Positions 17,215-25,946 are shown, counted from the first letter of the stretch. The stretch: DNA of 64,000 nucleotides from Flavobacterium gelatinilyticum (GCF_027111295.1 NZ_CP114287.1:2976001-3040000); one strand, 5' to 3'. Translations and numbers: made by a program. Notes: generated from the sequence alone by a model not told the origin.

Positions 17215-17976
17215 ATTTTTCAAATTAGGAAAAAAGTCAATTCCGGTCATTTTTTCCAAAGTTTCAATAGGAACTACAAAATCATAAATAGGCTTGTCAC
17301 TGTCTTCATTTGGAACCAGAAAAGCTATTGCTCTATGTTCTTTTCCTGATTTAGTCAGTACAATTTTGTAAAAATATTTAGGAACAGAAACTTTTTCTGT
17401 TCCTATTTTTTTATCAGTATCCTTTAAAATTCCTCCTGTTACTACATAAATACCATTGTATTTTCCTGCCCAATAACGTGTTTTCTGTTCTATTCGATTC
17501 CAGATACCGCTATTGAAATCATGTTTTTGAGGCGAAATATTCGAAGTGTAGAAAGTATCATTGTAGGCTTCTTCACTAAATTCCATATCGCCCGCGGGGC
17601 ATAAATGCCCTTTATCATAACCTGATTTTTTATAATTTCTCCAGTCTGCAGAACGAGTTGTTACTTTAGGATCTTCTATAAAATAAGGGCGCTTAAAATT
17701 ATTGTTCTTCAAATATTCCTTCTTCAGTTCATACGCTACCCATTCTGCCTGTTCGTGTTTTTCACTGTATGAAAGCGTATAATATTTATGTTTCACTATC
17801 TGATTGGTCGTCGAAGTAGGCTCATAAGATACTGAATACAGAGATCCTGTATTACTTTGATTTGAAACAAACGAACTCTGCTCCTGATTTACCACTTCGC
17901 TCATTTGTGTGTCGTTTTCTTTTTTACAAGAGAATACCAGCAGACTGATCAACCCAATTATGTAGATATTTTTCAT
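17191..17976 (-). CDS. DNA/RNA non-specific endonuclease (NucA type), lipoprotein
   Basis: A 261-residue envelope-anchored nuclease of the beta-beta-alpha-metal type that cuts DNA and RNA without sequence preference. A lipobox (SLLVFSCKK, Cys17) predicts membrane anchoring. The active-site region reads GYDKGHLCPAGDM: this is the DRGH motif with Lys for Arg, and His124 as the general base. The metal-ligand Asn is Asn160 in SGIWNRIEQ. Such enzymes supply nucleotides from external nucleic acid or defend the surface. The gene lies convergent to rpe, overlapping it by 24 bp, and starts 26 bp after the terminator of the protease gene. It is probably monocistronic. Confidence 0.93.
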   Translation of the reverse strand: MKNIYIIGLISLLVFSCKKENDTQMSEVVNQEQSSFVSNQSNTGSLYSVSYEPTSTTNQIVKHKYYTLSYSEKHEQAEWVAYELKKEYLKNNNFKRPYFIEDPKVTTRSADWRNYKKSGYDKGHLCPAGDMEFSEEAYNDTFYTSNISPQKHDFNSGIWNRIEQKTRYWAGKYNGIYVVTGGILKDTDKKIGTEKVSVPKYFYKIVLTKSGKEHRAIAFLVPNEDSDKPIYDFVVPIETLEKMTGIDFFPNLKNLKSSKDF

Positions 17977-18001
17977 GAATACATTTATTTTTACATTAAA
18001 A

Positions 18002-18035
18002 AAAACGCTTCATAAATTACTTTAAGAAGCGTTTT
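18002..18035 (-). terminator. Rho-independent terminator after the tail-specific protease
   Basis: AAAACGCTTC / GAAGCGTTTT, a perfect 10-bp stem. On the minus strand it is followed by a T-run, and it lies 25 bp after the protease stop codon. Confidence 0.9.
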
Positions 18036-18060
18036 AATAACAAATTAAATTTTTAAAATA

Positions 18061-20250
18061 TTACGATTTTACTAATTTATCTTTTTTAACTTTTCCTGAA
18101 ATGCTGTTTTTTACAGGAGGTCTTGATGATTGCAGATCGTCAAGTATATTTAGAGCCTCTTCTACATACACATCTTTAGACAATGCCTGATGCCACGCTT
18201 CTCTTTTCTCTTTTAAGGTAGCATCGTTGTTCATTTCGGTAACTTCATAAGGAAGTGAATTGAAAATCAGATTGTTTTTGTAATCTGAAATTGGTTTGTA
18301 TTTTTTACCTTCATTTTCAACCTGCTCCTGAGTAGCTTTAAAACTTGTAATATTCAGACTGTATGTGTTTTCTTTGTTCTTAACATCAATCCATTTCGCA
18401 TTTTCTTCTATGAGTTTGAATTGTGCATTTTGAGCAATTCTGGCGCGGCTGTTCTCAATTGCCTTAAGGAATCCCTGATTGTAAGTCCAGGTACTGTAAT
18501 CAGCAGGATCAATTTTATCCCACGGCATAGCGTTATCAATATCGCGTTCTCCCATTTTTAGGTAAGCATAACGATCCGGCATTACCACATCACTGTGAAC
18601 ACCTTCAAGCTGCGTAGAACCACCGTTAATTCTATAGAATTTTTGGCCGGTAATTTTCAGAGCCCCTAAATCTCCGTAATTTGCGTTACGAACAAACTGA
18701 TTCAAATCAAGTACATTTTGCACAGTACCTTTTCCGTACGTTTGTTTACTTCCAATGATAATACCACGTTTATAATCCTGAATCGCAGCAGCTAAAATTT
18801 CAGATGCCGAAGCAGAGAAACTGTTTACCATGATTACCAAAGGTCCGTCCCACTCGATTTTTTTATCTTTATCATAAAGAACCTCTTTCTTTTTTCCGGC
18901 AGATTTTACCTGAACAATTGGTCCTTCTTCAATAAATAAACCGGCGATATTCACAACTGTCGTAAGAGATCCTCCTCCGTCATCACGAACATCAAGAACA
19001 ATACCGTTTACATTTTCTTTTTTAAGTCTTTCAACCTCAAGAGCAATATCTTTTCCGGCATCACGGCCGCCTTCCTGATTTTCAAAATCAATATAAAATT
19101 TAGGAAGATAGATAACACCGTACTTCAATCCGTTCTTTTCAACAATACTTGATTTAGCATACGTTTCTTCAATTTCAACAACATCTCTCACAATTGAAAT
19201 TACTTTAATACTTCCGTCTACTTTTTTTACTGTAAGTTTTACTACAGTTCCTTTGTGTCCCTTGATTTTTTTCACCACATCATCAAGGCGCATTCCTACT
19301 ACATCAACCGGTTCTTCATTGCCCTGAGCTACTTTTAAGATTAAATCTCCAGCTTCAAGTTCTTTTCCTTTCCATGCAGGACCACCTGAAATTAATTCAT
19401 CGATTTGAGTAAAATCATTTTTCTTAGTCAGTCTTGCACCAATTCCTTCTAATTTTCCGCTGATATTAACATCAAAACGGTCTTTTTCTTCTGGAGCAAA
19501 ATAGCTTGTATGCGGATCAAAACGAGCCATTATAGAATTCAAATACACTGAAAACCAGTAATCTTTATTCAAATCTTTAATAACACTAAAATTATCATCT
19601 AACGATTTTAAAGAGCTTTCGCGTGTTTCTTTTTCTAATGCTTCAAAAGATTTTTCTTTATAAGCGGCATCTTTTTTCTTCTTTTCCTCTTCAATTTTTT
19701 GTTTGGCCACCAAAGAAGAAAGCGTAGAAAGTTTGATTTGTTTTCTCCATCTTTCGTTAATTTCGGCTAAGTTTTTTGCATACGGAATTTTCTCGTAATC
19801 CGAGTTAAAAGTCTCATCTGCAGTATAATTGAAAGGCTGTGCTAAAATCGTTTTATAACGTTTTTTGCTTTCTTCCATTCTTTTCATCAATCTTGTATAG
19901 GTAAGATTAAAGAATGTAAGGTCTTTATTTAAAAACTGATCATCAAGCATTAATTCATACTGTTTAAACTCTTCAATATCAGATTGTAAAAAGAATCTTT
20001 TTGAAGGATCTAATGCATCAATATAATCTTTAAAAATTCCTTTCGAAAATTCATCATTTATTTCAGCAGGGCTGTAATGTCCTTTTTCAATAACAAATGC
20101 CAGTAATTCTAAAAGTGTCTTGTCCTTATTTGGATCCGGATCTTCATTGCGGTCTGCATTTATTTTAAAAGCAAACAGGGTCACAGACAAGCATAATACG
20201 GCTATAAGTATTTTATAATTTCTTTTCATAAACTCAATAATAGCATTCAT
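18061..20250 (-). CDS. prc: carboxy-terminal (tail-specific) processing protease, S41 family
   Basis: A 729-residue periplasmic serine protease of the Prc/Tsp type that degrades proteins with exposed nonpolar C-termini. It has an N-terminal membrane anchor or signal (ILIAVLCLSVTLFAFKI), a helical Tsp N-terminal region, a PDZ domain at about 230-320 (GIGARLTKKNDFTQIDELIS, GPAWKGKELEAGDLILKVAQ) and the S41 core. Catalytic Ser481 lies in NSFSASASEI and Lys507 in TYGKGTVQ, matching the Ser/Lys dyad of E. coli Prc. A C-terminal DUF3340-like extension follows. ATG at 20250 is used; the ATG at 20229 (MKRNYK) is a good alternative. A candidate promoter on the minus strand (TTG 20344-20342, TATCTTTA 20324-20317) lies upstream. 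Confidence 0.94.
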   Translation of the reverse strand: MNAIIEFMKRNYKILIAVLCLSVTLFAFKINADRNEDPDPNKDKTLLELLAFVIEKGHYSPAEINDEFSKGIFKDYIDALDPSKRFFLQSDIEEFKQYELMLDDQFLNKDLTFFNLTYTRLMKRMEESKKRYKTILAQPFNYTADETFNSDYEKIPYAKNLAEINERWRKQIKLSTLSSLVAKQKIEEEKKKKDAAYKEKSFEALEKETRESSLKSLDDNFSVIKDLNKDYWFSVYLNSIMARFDPHTSYFAPEEKDRFDVNISGKLEGIGARLTKKNDFTQIDELISGGPAWKGKELEAGDLILKVAQGNEEPVDVVGMRLDDVVKKIKGHKGTVVKLTVKKVDGSIKVISIVRDVVEIEETYAKSSIVEKNGLKYGVIYLPKFYIDFENQEGGRDAGKDIALEVERLKKENVNGIVLDVRDDGGGSLTTVVNIAGLFIEEGPIVQVKSAGKKKEVLYDKDKKIEWDGPLVIMVNSFSASASEILAAAIQDYKRGIIIGSKQTYGKGTVQNVLDLNQFVRNANYGDLGALKITGQKFYRINGGSTQLEGVHSDVVMPDRYAYLKMGERDIDNAMPWDKIDPADYSTWTYNQGFLKAIENSRARIAQNAQFKLIEENAKWIDVKNKENTYSLNITSFKATQEQVENEGKKYKPISDYKNNLIFNSLPYEVTEMNNDATLKEKREAWHQALSKDVYVEEALNILDDLQSSRPPVKNSISGKVKKDKLVKS

Positions 20251-20404
20251 CAAATTTTTTAATCTAAGTTACGGTAAAAACTACGCCGACATGCCAAGAT
20301 CAGTATAATTTTTTGTTAAAGATATAAAAATGTTTGTTGTTCAAAAGTCTTCGCGAATTTAGTTTACAATTTTTATTTATTTGTTAGTATTCTACCAAAA
20401 TCAG

Positions 20405-20437
20405 TTGTTACATTTGTTCTAACAAGCCTTAATTTTG
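20405..20437 (+). promoter_or_regulatory. putative promoter for surE
   Basis: TTG at 20405-20407, 22 bp spacing, then TAATTTTG at 20430-20437, a perfect TAnnTTTG match. The surE ATG is 24 bp downstream. Spacing is within the usual Flavobacterium range. Confidence 0.65.
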
Positions 20438-20461
20438 ATAAATTGAAAATCAATTCACAGC

Positions 20462-21241
20462 ATGAAAAATGAAAAACCACTGATATTAGTAACCAATGAT
20501 GACGGAATTCTGGCCCCCGGAATCAGGGCTTTAATAAGCGTTATGGAAACGATTGGCGATGTAGTTGTGGTTGCACCGGACAAACCTCAAAGCGCTATGG
20601 GTCACGCCATTACTATTAACAACACTTTGTTTTTGGATAAAATCTCCAAAGACGATGACGAGATTACAGAATACAGCTGTTCCGGAACACCGGTTGACTG
20701 TGTGAAACTGGCTGTCAATGAAATATTAAAAAGAAAACCGGATTTGTGCGTTTCAGGAATTAACCATGGAACCAATTCTTCGATCAATGTTATTTACAGC
20801 GGTACGATGAGTGCGGCTGTTGAAGCGGGAATTGAAGGGATTCAGGCAATTGGTTTTTCTCTATTGGATTTTAACTGGAATGCCGATTTTGAACCTGTAA
20901 AGTCATTCGTTAAAAAAATAACTTTAGAAACATTAAAAAACAAACTTCCTCCCGGTGTGGTTTTAAACGTTAACTTCCCGAAATTAAGCGAGAAAGAGAT
21001 TAAAGGAATAAAAATCTGCCGTCAGGCAAAAGCCTATTATGCCCAGAAATTTGATAAAAGACAAACCCCTTTCGGGAAAGATTACTACTGGCTGACGGGT
21101 AAATTTACCAACGAAGACAAAGGAGAAGACACTGATGAATGGGCGCTTGAAAACGGATATGTATCTGTAGTTCCGGTTCAGTTTGACTTAACAGCTCACC
21201 ATTCTATGCAGCAACTTAATACATGGAAATTAAATGAATAA
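20462..21241 (+). CDS. surE: 5'/3'-nucleotidase SurE
   Basis: Metal-dependent phosphatase acting on nucleoside 5'- and 3'-monophosphates, cytoplasmic, linked to survival in stationary phase. The 259-residue length is normal. The signature VTNDDGILAPGI near the N-terminus supplies the metal-binding Asp pair. Further family motifs are VVAPDKPQSAMGHAIT, CSGTPVDCVKLAV and VSGINHGTNSSINVIYSGTM, with the conserved Asn and Ser. It overlaps the small membrane gene by 8 bp, and lpxB follows, so surE is the first gene of a likely run continuing through lpxB. Confidence 0.97.
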   Translation: MKNEKPLILVTNDDGILAPGIRALISVMETIGDVVVVAPDKPQSAMGHAITINNTLFLDKISKDDDEITEYSCSGTPVDCVKLAVNEILKRKPDLCVSGINHGTNSSINVIYSGTMSAAVEAGIEGIQAIGFSLLDFNWNADFEPVKSFVKKITLETLKNKLPPGVVLNVNFPKLSEKEIKGIKICRQAKAYYAQKFDKRQTPFGKDYYWLTGKFTNEDKGEDTDEWALENGYVSVVPVQFDLTAHHSMQQLNTWKLNE

Positions 21242-21506
21242 AAAAGATTTTATTATCGGATTCCTTGTTGGAATTTTTACAGCACTGCTTGGCAGTTATT
21301 TGTTTATCAAATTTTTTACCAATTTTGATATTTCAACTGGTGTTCAAACCATTAGAGAACATGGTTATTTAGGAAAAGTAATTACCATCGGAACGACCTT
21401 AGACCTGGCTGTATTTCTTCTTCTGTTAAACAGAAATAAAGAAATGATGGCAAGAGGTGTAATTCTGGCAGTGATTCTTCTGGCCATTTCAACAATTATT
21501 ATTTAA
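21234..21506 (+). CDS. small membrane protein (90 aa) of unknown function
   Basis: A 90-residue protein with three predicted membrane helices (about 6-27, 48-64 and 70-90). The start ATG at 21234 overlaps the end of surE by 8 bp, which indicates translational coupling. No conserved motif beyond a short polar segment (STGVQTIREHGYLGK) between helices one and two. It sits between surE and lpxB; in flavobacteria a small hydrophobic gene in this position is common, but its role is unknown to me. Confidence 0.6.
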   Translation: MNKKDFIIGFLVGIFTALLGSYLFIKFFTNFDISTGVQTIREHGYLGKVITIGTTLDLAVFLLLLNRNKEMMARGVILAVILLAISTIII

Positions 21507-21510
21507 ACCC

Positions 21511-21518
21511 TATCTTTG
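21511..21518 (+). promoter_or_regulatory. Bacteroidota -7 promoter element for lpxB
   Basis: TATCTTTG matches TAnnTTTG exactly, 23 bp before the lpxB ATG. No TTG stands at the usual -33 distance, so lpxB may have its own weak promoter in addition to read-through from surE. Confidence 0.5.
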
Positions 21519-21541
21519 TGCTGCAATAAAAACTTGTCGAT

Positions 21542-22657
21542 ATGAAATACTATATTATAGCGGGTGAAGCTTCCGGAGATTTACATGGCTCAAATTTAAT
21601 GAAGGCTTTATATGAAGAAGATCCTCAGGCTGAAATTAGATTTTGGGGCGGTGACCTAATGCAGAAAGCCGGCGGTACTTTAGTAAAACATTATCGTGAT
21701 CTGGCTTTTATGGGTTTTATTGAAGTGCTTTTTAACCTAAAAACCATTTTAAACAACATCAAGATCTGCAAAAAAGATATTGCCGAATTCAAGCCCGATG
21801 TTTTGATTTTTATTGATTATCCTGGTTTTAATATGCGCATTGCAAAATGGGCTAAAGAATTGAATTACAAAACACATTATTATATTTCACCGCAAATCTG
21901 GGCGTGGAAAGAAAACCGTATCAATGCCATTAAACAGGACATTGATAAAATGTTTGTCATCCTTCCTTTCGAAAAAGGTTTTTATGAAGACAAACATCAT
22001 TTTCCGGTAGATTTTGTGGGCCACCCTTTAATTGATGCTATTCAGAATCAGCCGGCATTTGACGAAGCTGCTTTTAGACTGGAACACAAATTAGGTGACA
22101 AACCTATTATTGCCGTTTTGCCCGGAAGCCGTAAACAGGAAATTACCAAAATGCTGAGTGTAATGTTAAGCGTTGTTGATGATTTTCAGGATTATGAATT
22201 TGTAATTGCAGGCGCTCCAAGTCAGGATTACGAATTTTACCAGCAGTTTATCAAAAATAAAAACATCGCATTTGTTTCAAATAAAACATATGACTTATTA
22301 CGCTCTTCGACAGCTGCTCTGGTTACCTCGGGAACTGCAACTCTGGAAACCGCATTATTTAAAGTACCAGAAGTAGTTTGTTATAAAGGAAGTGAGATTT
22401 CATATCAGATTGCCAAACGAATTATTACCTTAAAATACATCTCGCTTGTTAACCTAATTATGGATCAGGAGGTTGTAACCGAATTGATCCAGAATGACTG
22501 CAATACAAAACGCATCAAAGAAGAACTTTCGAAATTACTTGAGCCTTCTTACAGAGAAAAAATTCTTAAAAATTATGATATTTTAGAAGAAAAACTGGGC
22601 GGAGTTGGTGCAAGTAAAAAAACCGCAAAACTTATCGTTGCCGATTTAAAAGCTTAA
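21542..22657 (+). CDS. lpxB: lipid-A-disaccharide synthase
   Basis: GT19 glycosyltransferase that joins UDP-2,3-diacylglucosamine and lipid X to form the lipid A disaccharide at the inner face of the cytoplasmic membrane. The 371-residue length is typical. Family motifs: YYIIAGEASGDLHGSNLMKA at the N-terminus, FWGGDLMQKAGG, DLAFMGFIEV, IDYPGFNMRIAKWAK, YYISPQIWAWKENR, VGHPLIDAI, VLPGSRKQEI and the C-terminal SGTATLETALFKVPEVVCYK. It is followed after 11 bp by the NlpC/P60 lipoprotein gene in the same direction. Confidence 0.97.
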   Translation: MKYYIIAGEASGDLHGSNLMKALYEEDPQAEIRFWGGDLMQKAGGTLVKHYRDLAFMGFIEVLFNLKTILNNIKICKKDIAEFKPDVLIFIDYPGFNMRIAKWAKELNYKTHYYISPQIWAWKENRINAIKQDIDKMFVILPFEKGFYEDKHHFPVDFVGHPLIDAIQNQPAFDEAAFRLEHKLGDKPIIAVLPGSRKQEITKMLSVMLSVVDDFQDYEFVIAGAPSQDYEFYQQFIKNKNIAFVSNKTYDLLRSSTAALVTSGTATLETALFKVPEVVCYKGSEISYQIAKRIITLKYISLVNLIMDQEVVTELIQNDCNTKRIKEELSKLLEPSYREKILKNYDILEEKLGGVGASKKTAKLIVADLKA

Positions 22658-22668
22658 AAATATTTGTT

Positions 22669-23175
22669 TTGAAAAAAGTATTTATATTTCTCTTTCTATC
22701 TGTTCTGTTTGCTTCTTGTAAATCAGCTTCGACCGCAACCACAGTAAGCAAAAGTGAAACGAAAAAAGAATCGAAAAAAGAAAACAGAACTCTTGTAAAA
22801 AATTTAATCGAAACTGCTGTAGATAATATCGGTATAAAGTATAAAGCCGGAGGAACAAACAGAAGAAGCGGTTTTGACTGCTCCGGACTAGTTTATACTA
22901 CTTTTGAATCTGAAAATATAAAACTGCCGAGAAGTTCTTATGAACAGGCAAAAATTGGAAAAGTAATTCCGCTAAACGACGCCAAAAAAGGCGATTTAAT
23001 CTTCTTTAAAACAAACAAAAGCAGGCAGATTAATCATGTCGGCCTGATTACCGAAGTAAATTCAGATGAAATAAAATTTGTGCATTCTTCTACATCAAAA
23101 GGCGTTATTATTTCTTCAACAAAAGAACCGTACTACAAAAATTCGTTTGAACAGGTAAACCGAATTATCGAATAA
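22669..23175 (+). CDS. NlpC/P60 (C40) peptidase, lipoprotein, TTG start
   Basis: A 168-residue cell-wall endopeptidase of the C40 family, which cleaves the gamma-D-Glu to meso-DAP bond or related links in peptidoglycan. Signal peptide with lipobox LFASC (Cys17). The catalytic triad is visible: Cys71 in SGFDCSGLVY, His123 in INHVGLITEV and His139 in FVHSSTSKG. The protein contains no other methionine, so TTG at 22669 must start translation. A lysine-rich linker (residues 26-41) separates the lipid anchor from the domain. It is the last gene of the surE-lpxB run; comEC follows with its own -7 element. Confidence 0.92.
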   Translation: MKKVFIFLFLSVLFASCKSASTATTVSKSETKKESKKENRTLVKNLIETAVDNIGIKYKAGGTNRRSGFDCSGLVYTTFESENIKLPRSSYEQAKIGKVIPLNDAKKGDLIFFKTNKSRQINHVGLITEVNSDEIKFVHSSTSKGVIISSTKEPYYKNSFEQVNRIIE

Positions 23176-23208
23176 ATAAAATATATTTATTTTCTTACAA
23201 ATATTTAA

Positions 23209-23216
23209 TACTTTTG
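23209..23216 (+). promoter_or_regulatory. Bacteroidota -7 promoter element for comEC
   Basis: TACTTTTG fits TAnnTTTG. It ends only 4 bp before the comEC ATG at 23221, so the transcript would be leaderless or nearly so. Confidence 0.45.
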
Positions 23217-23220
23217 CTTG

Positions 23221-25257
23221 ATGAAAGTATTAGATTTTCCGTTATTCAAAATAACGATCAGTTTTATAATCGGTGTTTTAATTTCATATTACTGTCATCC
23301 TGAAATGAAAACAGCATTTGCTTTTGCAGGTGTTTCAGGCCTTTTATTACTGCTTTCCTATTTCCTATCCAAACGGAATAAAAACTACAGTACATTTTTC
23401 GGAATCTGCTCAAATTTAATTTCACTTTCAGTTGGGCTATGTGTTATCATTATTCATACGGACAGCTTTGATAAACGAAATTACACACATTCTCAAAGCG
23501 CTTTTGAAAAACAACAGTACATAACTTTTACACTCCGTGAAAAGTTAAAAAGTAACGATTATAACGATCGGTACATTGGACTTATAAATACAATTGATAA
23601 TAAAATATTTACAGGCAGAATTATTGTAAATGTCCAGAAAGACAGCTTACAAAATCCGCTGATAATAGGAAATATTCTAAGAGTTAAAACTACTTTACAA
23701 AAAACAACTTCCAACAAAAATCCCAATCAGTTTGATTATAGCAGATATTTGGCTGACAAACAAATATATGCTCAGTTATATTGCAGAAAATCTGAAATTA
23801 AAATCAGTACAAAAATCCAAAAAGACATTTGGTATTATTCAGGCCGTCTGCATTCGAAAATCTTAAGAAATCTTCAAAAATCAAATTTCAATACCGAAGA
23901 AATGAATGTGGCACTTGCTCTAATTTTAGGCCAGCAGCAGGAAATTTCATCCGAGATTATCAAAGATTACCAATATTCCGGCGCCACCCACATTTTGTCT
24001 GTTTCAGGATTGCACGTTGGTTTTATTATGCTCTTCATTACATTCGTTTTAAAACCAGTTCCTAATACGCGCAAAGGTTCTGCACTAAAACTGGCTTCTA
24101 TATTGATTTCTCTAGCCGGCTTTGCAGTAATTTCAGGTTTATCACCTTCGGTATTACGTTCCGTTGTAATGTTTTCTTTTGTTGCAGTTGGGAATCATTT
24201 ACGCAGAAGCGGCAATATTTATCATACACTGCTGGTTTCTATGCTTTTAATATTATTATTTGAACCCTATTTTTTATTTGATGTAGGTTTTCAGCTGAGT
24301 TACTTAGCCCTGTTTTTTATTATTTGGCTGCAGCCGGTTTTGGCAAAAATCTGGAATCCAAAAAACAAAATAGCAGTCTACCTCTGGAATGCTCTAACGG
24401 TGTCATTTGCGGCTCAAATAGGAACACTTCCGCTATGTCTTTACTACTTTCATCAGTTTCCGGGTTTATTTTTTGTAACCAACATTATCATTCTCCCTGT
24501 TTTATCCTTTATTATGATTGCAGGGATCATTGTCATGCTGACTGCTGTTTTTACGAACCCTCCCTCGTTTCTAATGTTTATTTTTGAAAAAAGCATTTAC
24601 ATTTTAAACCAAATGATTCATTATGTTGCTTCATTTGAATCTTTTGTAATTCGGGATATCAGCTTTAATTTCTATTATTTAATTACTTTATCACTTGTCA
24701 TAATTACCATTACAATATGGTTTAAAAAGGCGGCTTACTTTAAACTCGTTCTCGTTTTTATTTCTGTAATCCTGCTGCAATTATCTTTCATTTATACAAA
24801 AAAAGAGGTGGCTGTACAACAGGAACTAATTGTATATAATACAAAAAAGAAAAGCCTGATATCGATCAGAAAAGGGCAGAATATCATTCTTTTTACAAAT
24901 GATACGCTTGGCATCCAAAAAGAAAAAGAGTACCTTTTAAACTCTTATGTTGTTGGTAGTTTCAGCAAAATTGATAAAACAAAAAGACTTAACAATATGT
25001 TATTTTTTAATGGCAGAAAAATAGCTGTAATTGACAGCAGCGGTGTTTATGAAAACAAAGTCAATCCGGATATTATAATCCTGACCCAAACACCTAAAAT
25101 TAATCTGGACAGACTTTTGGATAATCTACGTCCTAAAATAATTATTGCAGATGCATCAAATGCTTATACGATTCAGAAAAAATGGAAAGAAAGCTGTGCC
25201 CAAAAAAATATCCCTTTTCACGCCACGGCAGAAAAGGGATATTATAAAATGAACTGA
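23221..25257 (+). CDS. comEC: ComEC/Rec2 family DNA-uptake membrane channel
   Basis: A 678-residue inner-membrane protein of the family that carries single-stranded DNA across the membrane during natural transformation. The frame also opens one codon earlier at TTG; ATG 23221 is preferred. Two N-terminal helices and a DUF4131-type OB region (about 95-185: YITFTLREKLK, RIIVNVQKDSL, NPNQFDYSRYLADKQIY) precede the Competence domain (about 215-480: LALILGQQQEISSEIIKDYQ, GATHILSVSGLHVGFIM, LSPSVLRSVVMF). The C-terminal 140 residues do not show the HxHxD metal motif of the beta-lactamase domain found in long ComEC proteins. Convergent with the thioredoxin-like gene; its last codons contain that gene's terminator. 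Confidence 0.9.
   Translation: MKVLDFPLFKITISFIIGVLISYYCHPEMKTAFAFAGVSGLLLLLSYFLSKRNKNYSTFFGICSNLISLSVGLCVIIIHTDSFDKRNYTHSQSAFEKQQYITFTLREKLKSNDYNDRYIGLINTIDNKIFTGRIIVNVQKDSLQNPLIIGNILRVKTTLQKTTSNKNPNQFDYSRYLADKQIYAQLYCRKSEIKISTKIQKDIWYYSGRLHSKILRNLQKSNFNTEEMNVALALILGQQQEISSEIIKDYQYSGATHILSVSGLHVGFIMLFITFVLKPVPNTRKGSALKLASILISLAGFAVISGLSPSVLRSVVMFSFVAVGNHLRRSGNIYHTLLVSMLLILLFEPYFLFDVGFQLSYLALFFIIWLQPVLAKIWNPKNKIAVYLWNALTVSFAAQIGTLPLCLYYFHQFPGLFFVTNIIILPVLSFIMIAGIIVMLTAVFTNPPSFLMFIFEKSIYILNQMIHYVASFESFVIRDISFNFYYLITLSLVIITITIWFKKAAYFKLVLVFISVILLQLSFIYTKKEVAVQQELIVYNTKKKSLISIRKGQNIILFTNDTLGIQKEKEYLLNSYVVGSFSKIDKTKRLNNMLFFNGRKIAVIDSSGVYENKVNPDIIILTQTPKINLDRLLDNLRPKIIIADASNAYTIQKKWKESCAQKNIPFHATAEKGYYKMN
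25207..25243 (-). terminator. Rho-independent terminator embedded in the comEC 3' end
   Basis: AATATCCCTTTT / AAAAGGGATATT, a perfect 12-bp stem with a 13-nt loop. On the minus strand a seven-T run follows. It serves the thioredoxin-like gene that ends at 25262, yet lies wholly inside comEC coding sequence. Confidence 0.85.
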
Positions 25258-25261
25258 GTTT

Positions 25262-25711
25262 TTATTCCGGATTCAAGATTAAATCAGAAGCTGCAATCCA
25301 GGCCTTTACTCCGGCCGGATTATACGACGTTTTTCCCAGTGTATTGAAATTTGTTTTTCCTTTACGCGTTACTGCATTCGCAAAGCAGACTTCAGGCAGA
25401 TTTACAATTCCGAAAGCATTTTTCAGCATAATATTCTGCTCTCTTACTTCACTTGCAATAGCATTATCAGATAAATCAAGTCGAACTAAAATAACATTTC
25501 TGCGTGACCATTTTTCAAATTCCGACGTTTTAAAGATTTCATTTTGCAAATTATCGGGAGCATTTGATGATGTAAATAAAATCAGCATTGGTTTTCTCTC
25601 TTCGTTGCTTTGCGTAATAGCATCTGTCATATTTGTTTTCCATTCCAGGTTCTGGGATTTCATCACAAAGGATACCAATAAAAATAGTAGGATAAGTAGA
25701 TTTCGGCTCAT
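25262..25711 (-). CDS. thioredoxin-fold protein lacking CXXC (paralogue 1)
   Basis: A 149-residue exported protein (signal peptide ending VMKSQ) with the thioredoxin fold layout of its neighbour at 26651: KPMLILFT at the end of beta-strand one, FEKWSRRNVILVRLDL, and cis-proline 106. At the active-site position the CGWC motif is absent; the sequence is TSSNAPDNLQNE, three residues shorter. The only cysteine is Cys109, three residues after the cis-proline (NLPEVCF). It cannot act as a classical disulfide reductase. It is about 50-60 percent similar by eye to the paralogue at 25988. It has its own terminator at 25207-25243. Possible chaperone or binding role; unknown. Confidence 0.75.
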   Translation of the reverse strand: MSRNLLILLFLLVSFVMKSQNLEWKTNMTDAITQSNEERKPMLILFTSSNAPDNLQNEIFKTSEFEKWSRRNVILVRLDLSDNAIASEVREQNIMLKNAFGIVNLPEVCFANAVTRKGKTNFNTLGKTSYNPAGVKAWIAASDLILNPE

Positions 25712-25916
25712 AAATTAATTTGGTTTATTAGTTGAGTTAATAAAACTAAATTAACATAAAACTAACACGTAACAACTTTCTTTAAGACAAATAGTTATAA
25801 AAACACGCATTAAAATGAAATTATTTATTTAAGCTTTAAAATTTAAAAAAAACGAAAAATTTCTGCCGTTTAAGTAATAAATGTATAATTTACATTTAAC
25901 TTTTTTATAAAAAAAT

Positions 25917-25946
25917 ATCCCTTTCCATGCTAGTTTGAAAAGGGAT
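25917..25946 (-). terminator. Rho-independent terminator after paralogue 2
   Basis: ATCCCTTT / AAAGGGAT stem, with a T-run on the minus strand (AAAAAAATATCCCTTT read from plus). The left arm and A-run match the terminator at 25207 over about 16 nt, indicating a copied unit. Confidence 0.8.

Noticed and set aside
18002..18035. Hairpin at 18002-18035 as a regulator of the nuclease gene
   Set aside because: It fits a simple terminator for the protease gene, with T-run on the minus strand.
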